A DNA stretch of 64,000 nt from contig NZ_JANAVO010000003.1 in assembly GCF_024213555.1 (NCBI RefSeq), forward strand, positions 496,001 through 560,000. Reading direction: 5' to 3'. The translations under genes and the position numbers were made by a program. Every line of letters starts with the position of its first letter. Position 1 is the first letter of the stretch. Below the pieces are notes generated by a model that worked only from the letters and a program-made list of their open reading frames with translations, did not search any database and was not told the DNA's origin. Positions 60,843 through 64,000 of the stretch are shown here, one piece after another. Origin of the DNA: Allokutzneria sp. A3M-2-11 16 (GTDB taxonomy: Bacteria > Actinomycetota > Actinomycetes > Mycobacteriales > Pseudonocardiaceae).

Positions 60843-61445
60843 CTAGGGGGCGCGGTACCCGGCGCCGCGCAGCAGCTGCGCCACGTGCTTCGGCGCGTCC
60901 GCCGGATCGAGTTCGGCGTGTCCGACGAGCAGCCGGTACCAGAACGGGCCGAAGACCGAGTCGACGGTGTACTCCACGTCGAGGTCCTCCGCCAGCTCGC
61001 CGCGCTCGACACCGCGCATGAGGATCGTGGACATCAGGGTCCTGCGGCTCTGGATCCACTCCTGGAAGGCCGCGCGGAAACCGTCGTCGAGCTGGGCCTC
61101 CGCCATCAGGCCGCGCAGCACCCGCGCCCGCCCGGCGTTCGCGTTCACGCGGTAGAGGGTGTCCAGGAAAACGCGCAGATCCTCTTGCACCCCACCGGTG
61201 TCCGGGCCGGGCACGCGGCGCGCGGTCACCTCGGTGTAAGCCTCCATCACCAGATCGGCCTTGGAGCGCCACCACCGGTAGATCGTGCTCTTGGCGACGC
61301 CGGAGCGGGCCGCGATGCCCTCGATCGACAGCTTGCCGTAGCCGCTCTCGTCCAGTAGCTCCGCGGCGGCGGCCAGCACGGCGGCGTGCGCCGAACCGCT
61401 CCTGGTCCGACCGCCTCGACGTGCCTCACCGACGGCACCGCTCAC
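60843..61445 (-). CDS. TetR family transcriptional regulator
   Basis: A 200-residue TetR/AcrR regulator: helix-turn-helix at residues ~20-70 (AVLAAAAELLDESGYGKLSI, GVAKSTIYRWWRSKADLVME) and a TetR_C-type ligand domain. It faces the SMP-30-like gene across 232 bp that contain two GAAACGC/GCGTTTC palindromes, likely autoregulatory and target operators. Confidence 0.85.
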   Translation of the reverse strand: MSGAVGEARRGGRTRSGSAHAAVLAAAAELLDESGYGKLSIEGIAARSGVAKSTIYRWWRSKADLVMEAYTEVTARRVPGPDTGGVQEDLRVFLDTLYRVNANAGRARVLRGLMAEAQLDDGFRAAFQEWIQSRRTLMSTILMRGVERGELAEDLDVEYTVDSVFGPFWYRLLVGHAELDPADAPKHVAQLLRGAGYRAP

Positions 61446-61501
61446 ACCAGCCCCCTCTCGAACCGCCTCCCATCGTAGGGGCGGCCCTCTGTCAGAAATC
61501 G

Positions 61502-61519
61502 AAACGCGACGTCGCGTTT
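61502..61519. promoter_or_regulatory. TetR operator candidate, TetR-proximal
   Basis: AAACGCGACGTCGCGTTT is a perfect 18-bp palindrome, 57 bp upstream of the TetR start codon and adjacent to an A+T-rich patch (GATTAACTTA) suited to a promoter. Confidence 0.75.
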
Positions 61520-61628
61520 TGATTAACTTACCCGATCAACGAGAGAAGCACACGTGATCACTCGAACCCTCGTGACCCCCGTCGCCGACTCCGGTCAAGT
61601 CCCCGGTAACAGGTACTTGTGGCGATTC

Positions 61629-61648
61629 GAAACGCTTCGTAGCGTTTC
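61629..61648. promoter_or_regulatory. TetR operator candidate, target-proximal
   Basis: GAAACGCT-TCGT-AGCGTTTC is a perfect 8+4+8 inverted repeat 30 bp before the SMP-30-like start codon. It shares AAACGC/GCGTTT with the site at 61502, so one protein probably binds both. Confidence 0.8.
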
Positions 61649-61677
61649 GCTTCTCTTCGAACGGAAGGCCAGAACAG

Positions 61678-62670
61678 ATGCGCATCGCACTCGCCGCCGC
61701 GCTCGCGGCAACCGCCGTGACCACGGTGCTCGCCGCGGGCGGACCCGTCGTTCCGGCCGAGGCCGAGGCCCGGCCGACCAGCTGGGCGATCCCCGGGGAC
61801 AAGACGCACCCCGAGGGGATCGCCCTGGACCGCGGACAGGGGGCCTTCTACACCGGCAGCTTCACCGACGGCACGATCTACCGGGGCGACGTGAAGACCG
61901 GGAAGGTGGAGGCGTTCCTGCCCGCCGGGGCCGACGGTCGCACCTCGGCGCTGGGCATGAAGGTCGACGACGCGGGCAGGCTGATCATCGCGGGCGGCAC
62001 CTCCGGGAAGGTGTGGGTCTACGACCTCGCCACGCGGAAGCTGCTGAAGACCTTCTCCACCGGGGTCGCCGGATCGTTCCTCAACGACCTCGTCGTCACC
62101 ATGACCGGCGATGTCTACGTGACCGACTCGCAGCTGCCGACGCTGTACGAGATCAGCGCCAAGGAGCTGGGCGAAGCCGGTCAGGCGCTGGTGCCCCTGC
62201 GGCCGTTCCTCGACCTGCGCGGCACGCCGATCAACTACCAGGCGGAGGGGCCCAACCTCAACGGCATCGCGCTCTCGGAGGACCAGAGCACCCTCGTCGT
62301 CGCCGACAGCAACGACGGTGAGCTGTTCACCATCAACCGCAGGACCCGCGAGGTCCGCAAGCTCGACCTCGGCGGCCTCAAGGTCAGCGCGGACGGGCTG
62401 CTCATCGGCGATAGGGAGCTGATCACCATCAGCACCGCCCCCGGCAACCGGGGAACGGTCCACGTGTTCCAGCTCGACCACTTGGCCGCAAAGGGAAAGC
62501 TGCGCCACCGGCTGGACGACCCGGCGCTGTTGTCGCCGTCGACCGGCGCCTTCGCCGGCAGCCAGGAAATGCTGGTCGTCAACCTGCAGTGGGGTGTCGA
62601 GAAGCCGGTGCTGCCGTTCAGCGTCGTTCGGATCCGGCTGCCGCTCCCCCGCGACGCTCGTGCTCACTGA
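61678..62670 (+). CDS. Secreted SMP-30/gluconolactonase-like beta-propeller
   Basis: A 330-residue exported protein. Signal peptide (residues ~1-31, cleavage near AEA-RP), then a six-bladed propeller of the SMP-30/NHL type (HPEGIALDRGQGAFYTGSFT, GMKVDDAGRLIIAGG, FLNDLVVTMTGDVYVTDS with the Asn/Asp metal ligands, LNGIALSEDQSTLVVAD). May be a lactonase or a binding protein. Controlled, in all likelihood, by the divergent TetR. The last 53 bp overlap the convergent YkvA gene. Confidence 0.85.
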   Translation: MRIALAAALAATAVTTVLAAGGPVVPAEAEARPTSWAIPGDKTHPEGIALDRGQGAFYTGSFTDGTIYRGDVKTGKVEAFLPAGADGRTSALGMKVDDAGRLIIAGGTSGKVWVYDLATRKLLKTFSTGVAGSFLNDLVVTMTGDVYVTDSQLPTLYEISAKELGEAGQALVPLRPFLDLRGTPINYQAEGPNLNGIALSEDQSTLVVADSNDGELFTINRRTREVRKLDLGGLKVSADGLLIGDRELITISTAPGNRGTVHVFQLDHLAAKGKLRHRLDDPALLSPSTGAFAGSQEMLVVNLQWGVEKPVLPFSVVRIRLPLPRDARAH

Positions 62671-63061
62671 ACCGCGCCGCCTCGGCACCGACCTGGGTGA
62701 GCAGGAACGCGCCGAGGCCGATGTCGTCGGTCAGCCCGATCACCGGCAGTAGCTCGGGGATCAGGTCGATCGGCGACACGATGTAGAGCACACCGAAGAT
62801 CCAGAACATCCGCTTCGACCACGGCGGAGCGGGGTAGGTGCCCGCGCGGACCGCACGCACCATCCTCGGCAACGCGCGCAACCGCGCGACCATGCCGAGG
62901 CGCCCCCTGGCGATCCGCACGACGCCGACGATCATGGCAACGCCCGCCAGCACGAACAACACCGTGCCGATCGTCGTCGGTTCGACGCCCAGCACCGGGT
63001 TCGTCATGTTCCAGAACGCGAACGCGCCGAGCCCGAACAGCAGCAGGCCGAGAAGGATCAC
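62618..63061 (-). CDS. YkvA/DUF1232 membrane protein
   Basis: A 147-residue protein with two N-terminal transmembrane helices (residues ~2-20 and ~32-50), a basic loop, and the DUF1232 signature YIVSPIDLIPELLPVIGLTD forming a third hydrophobic segment. Function of the family is unknown. It overlaps the SMP-30-like gene at the 3' end. Confidence 0.8.
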   Translation of the reverse strand: MILLGLLLFGLGAFAFWNMTNPVLGVEPTTIGTVLFVLAGVAMIVGVVRIARGRLGMVARLRALPRMVRAVRAGTYPAPPWSKRMFWIFGVLYIVSPIDLIPELLPVIGLTDDIGLGAFLLTQVGAEAARFSEHERRGGAAAGSERR

Positions 63062-63085
63062 ACCTCCACGCTACCGCCGTTCCAC

Positions 63086-63119
63086 GAGAAAGGCCGGTCC
63101 CCGGGGACCGGCCTTTCTC
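63086..63119. terminator. Perfect 34-bp palindromic terminator
   Basis: GAGAAAGGCCGGTCCCC meets its exact reverse complement GGGGACCGGCCTTTCTC with no loop bases; as RNA it would fold into a strong hairpin with a CUUUCUC tail. It lies between the permease stop (63133) and the YkvA gene. Confidence 0.85.
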
Positions 63120-63132
63120 CCTGCGGCGGTGA

Positions 63133-63951
63133 TCAGGCGTCGCGCTTGGCCAGCAGGCTCTGCGCGATGCCCAGCACCACCAGCACCCAGACGACCAGCA
63201 CGATGGCCGAGACGCCGGGGTTGATCGCGTACGGCGAGGTCGCCGGGGTCAGCCCGGCCAGGTTGTGCAGCGCCTCGCCGGGCAGGTACGGCATGATCGA
63301 GTTCCCGGCCTCGCCCAGCCAGCCCACGATGCTCGGGATGACCAGCGCCACCAGTGCGGAGAGGATGCCGCCCGCGGTGCTGCGGAAGACGATGCCGAAG
63401 GCGACCGCGATCAGGCCGTAGAGCGGGGCCATGATCGCCGAACCGGTGATCAGCCGGAGGATGCGCGGATCGGCGACGCTGGCGATGTCCAGGCCCTGCG
63501 AGAGCAGGATCAGCTGGCCCACGCCGTAGGCGACGAACGCGGCGACGACGCCGACCACGTAGGTCACCACGGCGATCACGATGGCCTTCGCCGTCAGGAA
63601 CTGGCTGCGCTTGGGCGAGGCGGTCAGCGTCACCCGGATCATGCCGGTGGAGTACTCCGAGCCGATGGTCATCGCCGCCATCACCATCAGCGTCAGCGCC
63701 GCGGCGTCCGCGCCCAGCAGGCTGGTGGAGACCACGTCGAAGACTTCCCGGTCGGCGATGCCGGTGCCCGTGGTCACCGCGCTGGTCAGCACGAACAGCG
63801 CCGCGGCGACCGCGGCCAGTCCGACGGCGACCAGGAGCAGGATCCTGCTGGTGCCGAGGCTCCAGATCTTGGTCCACTCCGAGCCGACGGTGGTGAACAG
63901 GCCCGAGGGCTTGTGCTTGGTCCCGGAAGGCGACACAGATGCGGTGCTCAT
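63133..63951 (-). CDS. ABC-2 type transporter permease
   Basis: A 272-residue permease with six hydrophobic segments, typical of ABC2_membrane_3 proteins. The N-terminal SEWTKIWSLGTSRILLL and the TIGSEYSTGMIRVTLTASPK loop are family marks. The start overlaps the stop of an upstream ATPase gene (ATGA), so they form one exporter. Substrate unknown. A perfect hairpin follows. Confidence 0.9.
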   Translation of the reverse strand: MSTASVSPSGTKHKPSGLFTTVGSEWTKIWSLGTSRILLLVAVGLAAVAAALFVLTSAVTTGTGIADREVFDVVSTSLLGADAAALTLMVMAAMTIGSEYSTGMIRVTLTASPKRSQFLTAKAIVIAVVTYVVGVVAAFVAYGVGQLILLSQGLDIASVADPRILRLITGSAIMAPLYGLIAVAFGIVFRSTAGGILSALVALVIPSIVGWLGEAGNSIMPYLPGEALHNLAGLTPATSPYAINPGVSAIVLVVWVLVVLGIAQSLLAKRDA

Positions 63952-64000
63952 GATCCCTGGTGCTCCTTAGCGCGGTAGCCGACCTCGTCGCGGGTCAGGT
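63948..64000 (-). CDS. ABC transporter ATP-binding protein (C-terminal end only)
   Basis: The last 17 codons before the edge read LTRDEVGYRAKEHQGS and a stop overlapping the permease start by 4 bp. The LTRDEVxYR ending matches the C-terminus of ATPases paired with ABC-2 permeases. The rest lies to the right of the window. Confidence 0.6.
   Translation of the reverse strand, partial: LTRDEVGYRAKEHQGS

Noticed and set aside
1-64000. tRNA, rRNA, tmRNA or replication origin
   Set aside because: I saw no cloverleaf-compatible sequence with CCA-proximal features, no rRNA core motifs and no DnaA-box cluster; a tRNAscan/Infernal run would be decisive.

Overview
The window is high-G+C DNA (coding bias strongly towards G/C in codon position 3) from an actinobacterium. 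Two-domain 13E12-type (DUF222-HNH) proteins, MEDS-domain partner-switch regulators, many LysR/TetR/AraC regulators and a modular NRPS/PKS line suggest a filamentous member of the Pseudonocardiales or a close relative. This is inference; no rRNA or other taxonomic marker is present.

Layout. 1-11 kb: ordinary accessory genes (a secreted RCC1-like protein, a peroxiredoxin-like protein with a divergent TetR, LysR, STAS, AraC, a PhyH oxygenase, a lipoprotein). They include a tight three-gene operon of MEDS/STAS/HATPase/MetOD1 proteins (5.6-8.4 kb) and a LysR/SDR pair. 11.2-12.9 kb: a DUF222-HNH element bracketed by long inverted repeats, next to a truncated histidine phosphatase. 12.9-19.3 kb: secreted GH43 enzyme, AraC, Tat-exported aldo-keto reductase, a shortened 2OG oxygenase and an unknown protein. 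19.3-22.8 kb: LysE exporter, LysR, a PLP enzyme resembling the MppP/Ind4/RohP arginine oxidases, and a methyltransferase. 23-28.3 kb: exported and hypothetical proteins, a MarR-controlled FMN reductase-GNAT fusion, a frameshifted MTHFR-like gene and a FadR-MFS chimeric relic. 28.4-35.3 kb: a lysine 2,3-/5,6-aminomutase catabolic locus (kamA; kdd, amidohydrolase, kamD, kamE, kal). 35.7-41.4 kb: TetR/serine hydrolase, MBL hydrolase, XRE-cupin/GNAT, small membrane protein and 3-hydroxyacyl-CoA dehydrogenase. 41.5-56.3 kb: a compact biosynthetic line of trimodular NRPS (A-T-C-A-T-C-A-T), hybrid PKS-NRPS (KS-pseudoAT-T-C-A-T-E-like) and a KASIII-like protein, with overlapping or 1-nt gene junctions. 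56.3-58 kb: a second, frameshifted DUF222-HNH element. 58-64 kb: Vps62-like lipoprotein, arylamine N-acetyltransferase, LOG protein, TetR with two palindromic operators, SMP-30-like secreted protein, YkvA protein and an ABC-2 permease/ATPase pair.

The biosynthetic line has no intact acyltransferase, thioesterase, MbtH or phosphopantetheinyl transferase in the window. It must borrow an acyltransferase and a release activity, and the adjacent KASIII-like protein is the obvious candidate for one of these jobs.

The most unusual non-coding signal is a family of seven intergenic composite palindromes, each exactly 63 bp (22-bp arm, 19-bp centre with GAGCGCTC, 22-bp arm), plus a decayed eighth copy. 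Several carry a conserved one-sided flank, and two pairs have the same 237-bp offset. A second iterated signal is GTCC-N5-GGAC, found at least 16 times, mostly inside genes. Three otherwise intact genes carry single-base frameshifts, which may be genuine or assembly indels.
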